A stretch of DNA of 64,000 nucleotides from Mangrovimicrobium sp033283265. Its GTDB lineage: Bacteria; Pseudomonadota; Gammaproteobacteria; Pseudomonadales; Halieaceae. Of the stretch, positions 17,173 to 26,616 are shown piece by piece (positions within the stretch are counted from its first letter, which is position 1; every line of letters begins with the position of its first letter). The stretch spans positions 372,001 to 436,000 of the forward strand of contig JAWMQN010000002.1 of assembly GCA_033283265.1 (NCBI GenBank), written 5' to 3'. Below the pieces are notes generated by a model. That model was not told the DNA's origin. It did no database searches and saw only the letters and a list, made by a program, of their open reading frames with translations. Position numbers and translations under genes: made by a program.

Positions 17173-18899
17173 CAGTCCACCACTCCCCGGTCAAAGCGCA
17201 GTTTTCGGCGATAGGGGAAGAAACTCTCGATGTAGCCGCTGCGCACCTGCTCCTGCAGGCCACGCCAGAAATCGGCCTGGTAAAGTTCACTGTGCATGCT
17301 GTCGAAGACCTTTCTCGCCCGCTGGTTGCCGGAGAAAAACAGGCGGAACTCCTCGGGGAAAATATCGTTGGGACCAACCGTGTACCAGGGCTTGCTGGCC
17401 ATCTCCTCGGCCTCGGTCCGCGGCTGGGGAATTATGCGGAAATTGCACTCGGTCAGTGGCTGGATTTCATCGTAGTCGTAGAACACCACCCGGCCGTGAC
17501 GGGTCACGCCGAAGTTTTTCAGCAACATGTCGCCGGGAAAGATGTTCGCCGCGGCCAGCTGCTTTATCGCGTTGCCGTACTCGTCCATGACCTCCACCAC
17601 CTGCTCGTCGCTGGCCTCCTGCAGGTAGAGGTTGAGCGGCGTCATCCGCCGTTCGACATAGACGTGCCGGACAATCAGCACCTTGCCGTGCTCCTCGATC
17701 ATCGACGGGGCGACCTCGCGCAATTCCTCCATGAGCTCGTCCGAGAAGCGCTCGCGGGCAAACGCCAGGTTGGTGAACTCCTGGGTGTCGGCCATCCGTC
17801 CCGCCCGGTCCCAGCGTTTCACCAGGCGGTACTTCTCCTCGACCTGCTGCCGGGTCATCTCCTTGGGCGGCGTGAAGCGGTCCTTGATGATCTTGAACAC
17901 GAAGTCGTAGGAAGGCAGGGTGAACACGCTCATCACCATGCCCTTGATGCCGGGGGCGATAATGAACTTGTCCGTGGTGCTGGTCATGTGCCGGTAGGCG
18001 CAGCGGAAGTAATAGGTCTTGCCGTGCTTGTTGTGGCCCATCGCGCTGTAGATTTCCGAGATCGGCTTGGCCGGCATCAGCTGCTGCAGGAACAACACGT
18101 ACTGGGAAGGAACCGCCGCGTTGACGAAAAAATAGGAGCGCGTGAAGCTGAAGATCACACTGAGCTTGTCCGAGCCGAACAGGATGGTGTCGACAAAAAC
18201 CTCGCCCTCCTCGTTGTGCAGGATCGGCAGCACGAAGGGCATTGCCTGGCCGTCGCTGACGATCCGACCGACGACGTAGGCGCTCTTGTTGCGGAAAAAG
18301 TGCTGGTGCAGCACCTGGAACTGGGTCTGCCCCTTCACCAGCTTCATGCGCGGGGCGAGGTAGCTCTCCAGGGCCCGCACAATGTTGGCCACATCCCGCT
18401 GGGGGTTTTCGTAGGGAATATCGAAGGCGTAGTCGTCGAGCAGTTGCGTCAGCAACTGCGGGAGGGACTCCGCCAGGTGATAGGTCTGGTAAACGCGACT
18501 GACATCCGCGGGCGGCATGTCGCCACGCGGCGAGAAGACGAAGGCGTACTCATCGCGGATCTTGTGGTGATCGAAGACGGTACAGAATATCGAGTTGAAG
18601 AAGGTCTCGGCGATCTCGAAATTGTCATGCCCCTCGATCAGGCGCGAATACTCGGCCTTGGTTTCCCGCCAGAACTCGAAATCCCGCAGGTGTTCACCGG
18701 CTATCAGTTCGACGTACTCGAAGATCTGGTTGGTTTTTTCCTTGTAGAGATCGATCCGCCGCCGGGACGCGACCTGCATCTCCGGCCAGTTGGCATTCTC
18801 GAAGCGCGTCCGGGCAGCCAGGGTGATGTTCTGGAACTCGGCGAAATAGGCCTCGAAGCCGTTGAGAATCGTCAGCGCAAAGCGCTCCTGGCGTTGCAC
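17172..18899 (-). CDS. aceK: Isocitrate dehydrogenase kinase/phosphatase
   Basis: 575 residues (E. coli AceK has 578). It phosphorylates and dephosphorylates isocitrate dehydrogenase, steering carbon between the TCA cycle and the glyoxylate shunt. Seen are the N-terminal regulatory half (FEAYFAEFQ...), the nucleotide loop APGIKGMVM, the kinase Lys in VFKIIKDRF, and LKNFGVTRHGRVVFYDYDEI containing the metal-binding Asp residues. The start is the GTG at 18899: it gives family length and has an AGGAG site in the end of the preceding SDR gene. The frame stays open far upstream, but that part is the SDR gene in another frame. Isocitrate lyase and malate synthase genes are not nearby. Confidence 0.95.
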   Translation of the reverse strand: MQRQERFALTILNGFEAYFAEFQNITLAARTRFENANWPEMQVASRRRIDLYKEKTNQIFEYVELIAGEHLRDFEFWRETKAEYSRLIEGHDNFEIAETFFNSIFCTVFDHHKIRDEYAFVFSPRGDMPPADVSRVYQTYHLAESLPQLLTQLLDDYAFDIPYENPQRDVANIVRALESYLAPRMKLVKGQTQFQVLHQHFFRNKSAYVVGRIVSDGQAMPFVLPILHNEEGEVFVDTILFGSDKLSVIFSFTRSYFFVNAAVPSQYVLFLQQLMPAKPISEIYSAMGHNKHGKTYYFRCAYRHMTSTTDKFIIAPGIKGMVMSVFTLPSYDFVFKIIKDRFTPPKEMTRQQVEEKYRLVKRWDRAGRMADTQEFTNLAFARERFSDELMEELREVAPSMIEEHGKVLIVRHVYVERRMTPLNLYLQEASDEQVVEVMDEYGNAIKQLAAANIFPGDMLLKNFGVTRHGRVVFYDYDEIQPLTECNFRIIPQPRTEAEEMASKPWYTVGPNDIFPEEFRLFFSGNQRARKVFDSMHSELYQADFWRGLQEQVRSGYIESFFPYRRKLRFDRGVVD

Positions 18900-18903
18900 C
18901 GCG

Positions 18904-19725
18904 CTAACTCCTGCTGCTGTGATTGGCGAAGCCGACGGTGCGGCGCAGCTTGCGCATACCCCCCAGCCAGCGGTCGTAGTCGCGGGCCTTGGCCTGGCGA
19001 TAGGTCTCCACCTCCGGGTGGGGCAGGATGAGGAAGCGCTCTTCGGCAAGGCCGCGGATGGCGGCATCGGCCACCGCTTCCGCGGAGAGCACACCGTCGA
19101 CGCTGGCGGCCTGACCGGCACCGGCGCGCGCCCCGCCGCCCATGTCGTCCACCATCGCCGTCGCCACTGCCTGTGGGCACAGCACCGATACGCCGATACC
19201 GTCGTCGCCGTGGGTAATTGCCAGGGACTCGGCGAAGCCGATGGCCGCGTGCTTGGTGGTCGAGTAGGCCGCGTCACCGACCTGGTTCAGGAGCCCGGCG
19301 GCCGACACGGTATTGAGGAAATAACCCGCGCCGCGGGCGATCATGCCGGGCAGGCAGGCGCGCGCGGCGTGCATGTGGGCCATCACGTGGATTTCCCACA
19401 TGGCCTGCCAGGTGCTGTCCGGCGCGGAGGTGGCCCACCAGGGCTCGCCGTCGAGGGCGATGATTCCGGCGTTGCTGCAGAACAGGTCGATCCGGCCAAA
19501 CTCTGCTTCCACCGCCTGCACCAGAGCGGCGATGGCGTCGCCATCGCGAACGTCCAGGGCATAACCGAGCCCGTCGATCGCCGCGGCCACGCGTTGCGCA
19601 CCTTCCTGCGCCAGGTCGGTGACAACCACCGCCTCCGCGCCCTCCCGGGCAAAACGCTCACACAGTGCCCTGCCGATGCCGTTGGCGCCGCCGGTGACGA
19701 CGACGACCTTGCCGGCCAGATCCAC
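18904..19725 (-). CDS. Short-chain dehydrogenase/reductase
   Basis: 273 residues of classical SDR type. The NAD(P)-binding VVVTGGANGIGRAL is at residues 8-21; CSNAG is the NAG motif; the catalytic Ser is in NTVSAAG and the Tyr/Lys pair in YSTTKHA. Asp in VVTDLA at the end of beta-2 suggests preference for NAD(H). The start is a GTG that overlaps the LLM gene stop (TAGTG). The substrate is unknown. Linked to the LLM oxidoreductase and aceK in one operon, it may act on a hydroxyacyl or alcohol intermediate, but that is inference. Confidence 0.9.
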   Translation of the reverse strand: MDLAGKVVVVTGGANGIGRALCERFAREGAEAVVVTDLAQEGAQRVAAAIDGLGYALDVRDGDAIAALVQAVEAEFGRIDLFCSNAGIIALDGEPWWATSAPDSTWQAMWEIHVMAHMHAARACLPGMIARGAGYFLNTVSAAGLLNQVGDAAYSTTKHAAIGFAESLAITHGDDGIGVSVLCPQAVATAMVDDMGGGARAGAGQAASVDGVLSAEAVADAAIRGLAEERFLILPHPEVETYRQAKARDYDRWLGGMRKLRRTVGFANHSSRS

Positions 19726-20765
19726 TACAGCAGTTCCTCGGCGAGGAATTCCAGCACCGCGGGCGCCTGCATGCCGAACAGCATGGTACTGATCTCGTTG
19801 CGGGATACCGCGGCCCTCCAGGGCGCCAGCCGCTCGCGAATCCGCTCCTTCGGACCGACCAGGCCGATGGCGTCGATAAACTCGTCGGGCACGGCGGCGA
19901 TTGCCTCGGCGTGCTTGCCCGCGAGGTAGAGGTCCTGGATTTTTTCCGCCGCGTCGGGGAAGCCGAGCCGCGCGGCATAGTCGTGGTAGAAGTTCTTGCC
20001 CTTGGCACCCATCCCGCCGATGTACAGGGCGAGGCCCGGGCGCAGGGCATCCAAGCCGGCGGCGACATCGTCGTTCATGGCGACAAACACGAAGGGCGCC
20101 ACGTCAAAATCCTGCAGCGACTTGCCGCCGCCCGCCGCGGCAAAACCTTTTTCCAGGTGCTCGCCCAGCACGTCGAACTTGTTCGGGTCCATCCACACCG
20201 GGAATACGCCGTCCGCCAACTCGCCGGCACAGCGCAGGCCCGCCGGCGTGATCGAGGCTGTGTAGATGGGGATGTTGGGGCTGGGATCGAGGATGGACTT
20301 GAGCGGCTTGCCCAGGCCGGTCGTGCCCGCGCCGCGATTCGGCACCTGGTAGACCTCGCCCTGGAAATCCAGCGCGCTCTCGCGCGCCATGATCTGGCGC
20401 ATGATGGCGATGTACTCGCGCGTGCGGGTCACCGGTTTGCCATAGGCCACGCCGTGCCAGCCCTCGACCACCTGCGGCCCCGAGGCGCCGATCCCGGCGA
20501 TGAAGCGGCCCCCGGAGAGCTGGTCCAGGGACATTGCGGTCATCGCCGCCAGTGCCGGGGTGCGCGCCGGCATCTGCATGATCGAGGTACCGACACGGAT
20601 CCTGTCCGTGTGGGCGAGAATCCAGGTGGCGCTGGTAACGGCGTCATTGCCATAGGCCTCCGCGGTCCACACCGAGTCGTAGCCGAGGCCTTCGACTTTC
20701 TTGATCAGGTCGAGCGGGAGGTCAATTTGTTTGCCGGAATAGCCCAGCAGCAGGCCCAGTTTCAT
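19725..20765 (-). CDS. LLM-class (luciferase-like) flavin/F420-type oxidoreductase
   Basis: 346 residues with the bacterial-luciferase TIM barrel: MKLGLLLGYSG at the start, GYDSVWTAEAYGNDAVT, RIRVGTSIMQMPARTP, and LSGGRFIAGIGASGPQVVEGWHG. Similar sequences are annotated as F420-dependent class F reductases, though in proteobacteria the cofactor is more often FMN; the sequence does not decide. It is the first gene of a four-gene operon (LLM-SDR-aceK-histidine phosphatase). A 9-bp hairpin (20782-20802, one mismatch) lies in the leader just before its ribosome site. Confidence 0.88.
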   Translation of the reverse strand: MKLGLLLGYSGKQIDLPLDLIKKVEGLGYDSVWTAEAYGNDAVTSATWILAHTDRIRVGTSIMQMPARTPALAAMTAMSLDQLSGGRFIAGIGASGPQVVEGWHGVAYGKPVTRTREYIAIMRQIMARESALDFQGEVYQVPNRGAGTTGLGKPLKSILDPSPNIPIYTASITPAGLRCAGELADGVFPVWMDPNKFDVLGEHLEKGFAAAGGGKSLQDFDVAPFVFVAMNDDVAAGLDALRPGLALYIGGMGAKGKNFYHDYAARLGFPDAAEKIQDLYLAGKHAEAIAAVPDEFIDAIGLVGPKERIRERLAPWRAAVSRNEISTMLFGMQAPAVLEFLAEELL

Positions 20766-20901
20766 ACGCTGTCTCCAGAGGTAGCCGCCCGGGGCAGCTA
20801 CAGTTTAGCTCATCGGGGAGAGCCAACTTACTCGCTTGACGGGCTGCGCTCAATGGTAGGAGCGGCCAAAAATATTGACCGCAACGTCCTGCCGGGCCCG
20901 C

Positions 20902-21756
20902 TCAGTAGAGCAGGCTGTAGAGCTTGCGCTGGTATTCCGCTGCCAGGGGGTCGCCCTTGCCGAGGCTGGCAATGGTGTCCAGCAGGGCTTTCTTGGTGGC
21001 GCCATCGGCGTGGTTCACATCCTTGCGCAGGATACTTACCAGGTTCTCCAGGGCCTCGCGGAACATGCCGGCATTGGTGTACTGCAGCGCCAGTTGCTGG
21101 CGCACATCGAGATTGTCGGGCTCGGCCTCCAGCTTCTGCTCCAGCGCCTCGATCTCGGGAGACCTGGCCGCCTGGCGCTTGATTTCCAGCAGTGCGCGCA
21201 ACTGCTCGTAACTGGCATCCTGGTCCGCCATGCGCACGCCATCGAGCAGCGCTGCCGCCTCGTCCAGGCGCAGGCACTCGATCAGTGCACGCACGTAGAG
21301 GAAGGTGATCTCCAACTGTTCGCCCGAATCCTCCATGGCCTGGCGCAGGGGTGCCAGCGCGGCATTGAAATCACCGGCGGCAAGGAACTCCTGGGCCTGG
21401 GCGACCAGCGCGTCCCAGGGCTTGGGCAGGAACCGGGAGAGCATCTCGCGGATGGCGGTCTCCGGCTGGGCACCGGCGAAGCCGTCCACCGGCTGGCCGT
21501 CCTTCATCACGAACACCGTCGGCAGGCTGCGCACGCCAAACTGCTGGGCGATCATGCCCTGCTCGTCGGCATTGACCTTGGCGAGCAGGAAGGCGCCCTG
21601 GTATTCGTTGGCGATCTTCTCCAGCAGCGGCATCAGGGTCTTGCAGGGCGCACACCAGTCGGCCCAGAAGTCCACCACTACCGGGCGCTTGTGAGACTCC
21701 TCGATCAACAGCGCCGCGGCGTTGCTCTCATCGATATTGACGATGTAGTCGTTCAC
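20902..21756 (-). CDS. cnoX: Thioredoxin-TPR co-chaperone CnoX (YbbN)
   Basis: 284 residues. The first 110 are a thioredoxin fold with VVDFWADWCAPCKTLMPLLEK and the cis-Pro in VRSLPTVF; the rest is TPR-like helices, as in E. coli CnoX, a holdase that hands substrates to DnaK and GroEL. Unlike E. coli CnoX, which has lost the first Cys, this one keeps a complete CAPC site, so it can be a genuine disulfide reductase. It lies 9 nt after dapB, downstream of dnaJ, making a transcript that links it to the DnaK system. Confidence 0.92.
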   Translation of the reverse strand: MNDYIVNIDESNAAALLIEESHKRPVVVDFWADWCAPCKTLMPLLEKIANEYQGAFLLAKVNADEQGMIAQQFGVRSLPTVFVMKDGQPVDGFAGAQPETAIREMLSRFLPKPWDALVAQAQEFLAAGDFNAALAPLRQAMEDSGEQLEITFLYVRALIECLRLDEAAALLDGVRMADQDASYEQLRALLEIKRQAARSPEIEALEQKLEAEPDNLDVRQQLALQYTNAGMFREALENLVSILRKDVNHADGATKKALLDTIASLGKGDPLAAEYQRKLYSLLY

Positions 21757-21765
21757 ACTCTCTCC

Positions 21766-22572
21766 CTACAGATCCAGTACATCGCGCATGTCGTACATGC
21801 CAGGCTCGCGACCGGCCAGCCAACCCGCAGCGCGCACCGCGCCGCGGGCGAAAGACATCCGGCTGGAGGCCTTGTGGGTGATCTCCACCCGCTCGCCATC
21901 GGCACAGAACATCACGGTGTGGTCGCCGACGATATCGCCGGCACGCACGGTGGCGAAGCCGATGGTTTCGCGCTCGCGGGCGCCGGTCTGGCCCTGGCGA
22001 CCGTAGACCGCCACCTTGTCGAGGTCGCGACCGAGGGCGTCCGCCACCACCTGGCCCATGCTCAGGGCCGTGCCCGAGGGCGCGTCGATCTTGTGCCGGT
22101 GGTGGGCCTCGTAGACTTCGATGTCGACGTCATCACCGAGCACCCGCGCCGCGGTTTCCAGCAGCTTGAAGCAGAGGTTGACCCCGGTGCTGAAGTTCGA
22201 CGCCTTGCAGATGGCGATGTTTTCCGCCGCCGCCTCTATCGCCGCCTGCTGCTCCTGGCTGAAACCGGTGGTGCCGATGACCATGGCGACACCGTTTGCC
22301 GCGCACAGCTGCACATTGGCCAGTGTCGCATCGGGTACGGAAAAGTCGATCAGCACGTCGATGTCGCCGATCACCCCGCCGAGGTCGCCGGCAACGCTGA
22401 CGCCGTTGCGGCCGAGACCCGCCAACTCGCCGGCGTCGGCGCCGATCAGCGAGCTGCCGGCGCGCTCGATGGCCGCACTCAGCTGCAATGCGTCACCCGC
22501 GACGTCGACCGCCTCGATCAGGGTGCGCCCCATGCGCCCGGCGGCGCCGGTGATTCCGATTCGTGTACTCAT
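21766..22572 (-). CDS. dapB: 4-hydroxy-tetrahydrodipicolinate reductase
   Basis: 268 residues. It carries out the NAD(P)H-dependent reduction step of lysine/diaminopimelate synthesis. RIGITGAAGRMGR is the dinucleotide loop, GTTGFSQEQ a conserved mid-segment, EVYEAHHRHKIDAPSGTA contains the catalytic His-His and Lys, and DHTVMFCADGERVEITHKA leads to the C-terminal strand. The ATG overlaps the dnaJ stop (ATGA), and cnoX follows closely. Confidence 0.96.
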   Translation of the reverse strand: MSTRIGITGAAGRMGRTLIEAVDVAGDALQLSAAIERAGSSLIGADAGELAGLGRNGVSVAGDLGGVIGDIDVLIDFSVPDATLANVQLCAANGVAMVIGTTGFSQEQQAAIEAAAENIAICKASNFSTGVNLCFKLLETAARVLGDDVDIEVYEAHHRHKIDAPSGTALSMGQVVADALGRDLDKVAVYGRQGQTGARERETIGFATVRAGDIVGDHTVMFCADGERVEITHKASSRMSFARGAVRAAGWLAGREPGMYDMRDVLDL

Positions 22573-23702
22573 GATCGCATGTCTTCAAAGAAATTCTTCA
22601 CGCCCTCGAACCAGCTGTGCTGGCGCGGCGACTGGCTCTTGCCATCCTCGCTGAGGGTGGTCTTCAGCTCCTCGAGCAGTTCGCGCTGGCGCTTGGTCAG
22701 GTTGACCGGGGTCTCCACCACCGCCCGGCACAGCAGGTCGCCGACGCTGCCGCCGCGCACCGGCTTGACGCCCTTCCCGCGCAGGCGGAACAGCTTGCCG
22801 GTCTGGGTCTCGGCGGGAATCTTCAGCTTCACCCGGCCGTCGAGGGTCGGCACTTCCATCTCGCCACCGAGGGCGGCATCGACGAAGGTGATCGGCACCT
22901 CGCAGTAGAGGTGCTTGCCGTCGCGCTCGAAGATCGAGTGCTTCTTGACCGAGATCTGCACGAAGAGGTCGCCGGGCGGCCCGCCCTTGAGCCCGGCCTC
23001 GCCCTCGCCGGAGAGGCGGATGCGATCGCCGGTATCCACTCCCGGGGGCACTTTCACCGACAGGGTGCGGGTTTTCTCCACCCGGCCCTGGCCGTGGCAG
23101 GTGTTACAGGGGTCGGTGATGATCTGGCCCTGGCCGCGACAGGCGGGACAGGTCTGCTGCACCTGGAACAGGCCCTGCTGCATGCGCACCTGGCCGACAC
23201 CGCCACAGGTGCCGCAGTTCTGCGGCTTGGAGCCCTCCTTCGCACCGCTGCCGTCGCAGGTCTCGCACTCCACCAGGTTGGGTACGCGGATTTCCACGGT
23301 GGTGCCGTGAACCGCGTCCTCGAGGGTGATATCCAGAGTGTAGCGGAGGTCGGAGCCGCGCTGCGGGCCGCCGCGGGCGCGCCCGCCGCCACCGCCGAAG
23401 ATGTCGCCGAAGACATCGCCAAATATGTCGCTGAAACTGCCGCCGCCGAAGCCGCCGGCGCCGCCACCCATCTGCGGATCGACACCGGCGTGACCGAAGC
23501 GATCGTAGGCCGCCCGCTTCTCCGGGTCCATCAACACGTCGTAGGCTTCGGTTGCCTCCTTGAACTTGTTGTCGGCCTCGGGATCATCGGGATTGCGGTC
23601 CGGGTGGTACTTCATCGCCACCCGGCGGTAGGCCTTCTTGATGTCCTTCTCGTCGGTACCCTTGCTGACGCCGAGAATCTCGTAGTAGTCGCGCTTTTCC
23701 AT
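22569..23702 (-). CDS. dnaJ: Chaperone protein DnaJ (Hsp40)
   Basis: 377 residues, the normal class-I length. The J domain (residues 1-70) carries YYEILGV and the HPD motif in KYHPDRNPDD. A Gly/Phe-rich linker (GGGAGGFGGGSFSDIFGD) follows, then four CxxCxGxG zinc repeats (CETCDGSG, CGTCGGVG, CPACRGQG, CNTCHGQG) and the C-terminal substrate domains. It stimulates DnaK ATPase. The ATG at 23702 is chosen over the GTG two codons earlier because it starts exactly as other DnaJ (MEKRDYYEILG) with an AAGGTG site in front. Confidence 0.98.
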   Translation of the reverse strand: MEKRDYYEILGVSKGTDEKDIKKAYRRVAMKYHPDRNPDDPEADNKFKEATEAYDVLMDPEKRAAYDRFGHAGVDPQMGGGAGGFGGGSFSDIFGDVFGDIFGGGGGRARGGPQRGSDLRYTLDITLEDAVHGTTVEIRVPNLVECETCDGSGAKEGSKPQNCGTCGGVGQVRMQQGLFQVQQTCPACRGQGQIITDPCNTCHGQGRVEKTRTLSVKVPPGVDTGDRIRLSGEGEAGLKGGPPGDLFVQISVKKHSIFERDGKHLYCEVPITFVDAALGGEMEVPTLDGRVKLKIPAETQTGKLFRLRGKGVKPVRGGSVGDLLCRAVVETPVNLTKRQRELLEELKTTLSEDGKSQSPRQHSWFEGVKNFFEDMRS

Positions 23703-23725
23703 ATTCACCTTGGTTGAAGGTTTAA

Positions 23726-23770
23726 GGGGTCAGAGCCCTTTTTCTCGAGGAGAAAAAGGGCTCTGACCCC
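23726..23770. repeat. Perfect 21-bp palindrome (GGGGTCAGAGCCC type) between dnaK and dnaJ
   Basis: Arms of 21 bp match exactly around a 3-nt loop; the outer ends read GGGGTCAGAGCCC and GGGCTCTGACCCC and the inner part is a run of T/A. There is no T-tract after it on the minus strand, so it is not an ordinary terminator. From general knowledge, GGGGTCAGAGCCC-type palindromes recur in many bacterial genomes and resemble elements mobilised by REP-associated IS200-type transposases. In the dnaK-dnaJ transcript it would fold into a long hairpin and could alter the expression ratio. Confidence 0.9.
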
Positions 23771-23811
23771 GTCGCGGTGCCTTGCGGGGAGCGATGTCCC
23801 GCAGCGCCAGA

Positions 23812-25734
<1,923 letters not shown>

Positions 25735-25831
25735 TTTGAAGCCTCCAGTTCAGGGCGCCCTCTCGGCTGCCCGTCAAATTTCGATGTTCTCTATCTGGGG
25801 GTCGAATGCGCTGATTCAACCCCTGGCAAGC

Positions 25832-25904
25832 GGGGTCGGGGCCAATTTTTTGTTGCTGACCGGGAGGTCCCGGTGGAGCTCAGCAAAAAATTGGCGCCGA
25901 CCCC
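25832..25904. repeat. Imperfect long palindrome between grpE and dnaK
   Basis: The left arm (25832-25859) begins GGGGTCGGGGCCAATTTTTT and the right arm (25880-25904) ends AATTGGCGCCGACCCC; they pair with one mismatch and one 3-nt gap. An inner hairpin CCGGGA-GG-TCCCGG sits at 25860-25873. The design (GGGGTC end, A/T-rich middle) matches the palindrome between dnaK and dnaJ although the sequence differs. It lies about 98 nt before the dnaK start codon on the transcribed strand. Confidence 0.85.
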
Positions 25905-25910
25905 ACCACG

Positions 25911-26498
25911 TTATTTGCTCACCATGACCATGGCCGGGCGAATCAGCCGGCCATTCAGGGTGTAACCCTTCTGCATGACGGCGATGACCGTATTCGGCTC
26001 GACCTCGCCGTTCTCCACCAGGCTCATGGCCTGGTGCAGGTTGGGGTCGAAGGGCTCGCCCTGCGGGTCCACCTGCTCGACACCGTGCTTGGCCAGGGCG
26101 TCGGTAAGGCTCTTCAGGGTCAGCTCGACACCCTCGGCAATCGCCTTGACCGCCTCATGGTCGACACCCGCGGCCTCCAGGGCGCGCTCGAGATTGTCCA
26201 CCACCGGCAGCAGCTCGCTGGAAAAACGCTCGAGGGCGAACTTGCGCGCCCGCTCCACGTCCTGCTCGGCGCGGCGCTGGATATTCTGGGCATCGGCCTG
26301 GGCGCGCAGGGCGGCGTCCCTGGCCGCGGCGAGGTCCGCCTGCAGGTGTTCCAGCTCGCTCTCCAGGGTCGGCTCTTCCGCCTCCCCCACCGCTTCCCCG
26401 GTGGTGACTTCCGCCTCGCTGCCCGCCTGTTCGGCGCTGTCGACAGCCGGCGCTTCCATGATTTCTGTTTCAGCTTTCTGAGTGTCTTGCTCGGCCAC
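25911..26498 (-). CDS. grpE: Nucleotide exchange factor GrpE
   Basis: 195 residues. An acidic, low-complexity N-terminus is followed by a long coiled-coil (ESELEHLQADLAAARDAALRAQAD), the signature RAEQDVERARKFALERF, LLPVVDNLERAL and the C-terminal beta domain with GEPFDPNLHQAMS and VMQKGYTLNGRLIRPAMVMVSK. It releases ADP from DnaK and acts as a thermosensor in some bacteria. It is first in the grpE-dnaK-dnaJ transcript, with a sigma-32 promoter 44 nt upstream. Confidence 0.98.
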   Translation of the reverse strand: MAEQDTQKAETEIMEAPAVDSAEQAGSEAEVTTGEAVGEAEEPTLESELEHLQADLAAARDAALRAQADAQNIQRRAEQDVERARKFALERFSSELLPVVDNLERALEAAGVDHEAVKAIAEGVELTLKSLTDALAKHGVEQVDPQGEPFDPNLHQAMSLVENGEVEPNTVIAVMQKGYTLNGRLIRPAMVMVSK

Positions 26499-26541
26499 GC
26501 GTAATCTCCGTTATGGCTTGCGGTGAGTGATCATGGCGGGA

Positions 26542-26569
26542 ATATGGGGGCGCCCGGAGGGAATTCAAG
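26542..26569 (-). promoter_or_regulatory. Sigma-32 (heat-shock) promoter of grpE-dnaK-dnaJ
   Basis: On the minus strand the sequence reads CTTGAAT, 13 bp, CCCCATAT. This matches the sigma-32 (RpoH) consensus CTTGAAA-N13/14-CCCCATNT almost completely, and its -10 element ends 44 nt before the grpE start codon. Confidence 0.85.
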
Positions 26570-26616
26570 GGCCGGGCGCGGCGGGGTATTGAGGGCCCGC
26601 AGGGCGGGATCACGGC

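Noticed and set aside
17292..19031. 579-codon plus-strand frame opposite aceK
   Set aside because: Antisense shadow of aceK; repetitive His/Leu/Val-rich translation with no domain.
23703..23811. Palindrome as rho-independent terminator of dnaK
   Set aside because: No T-run after the hairpin in the direction of transcription, and dnaJ follows in the same operon.
26499..26616. CIRCE operator near grpE
   Set aside because: No TTAGCACTC or GAGTGCTAA half-site; the only promoter element is of sigma-32 type.
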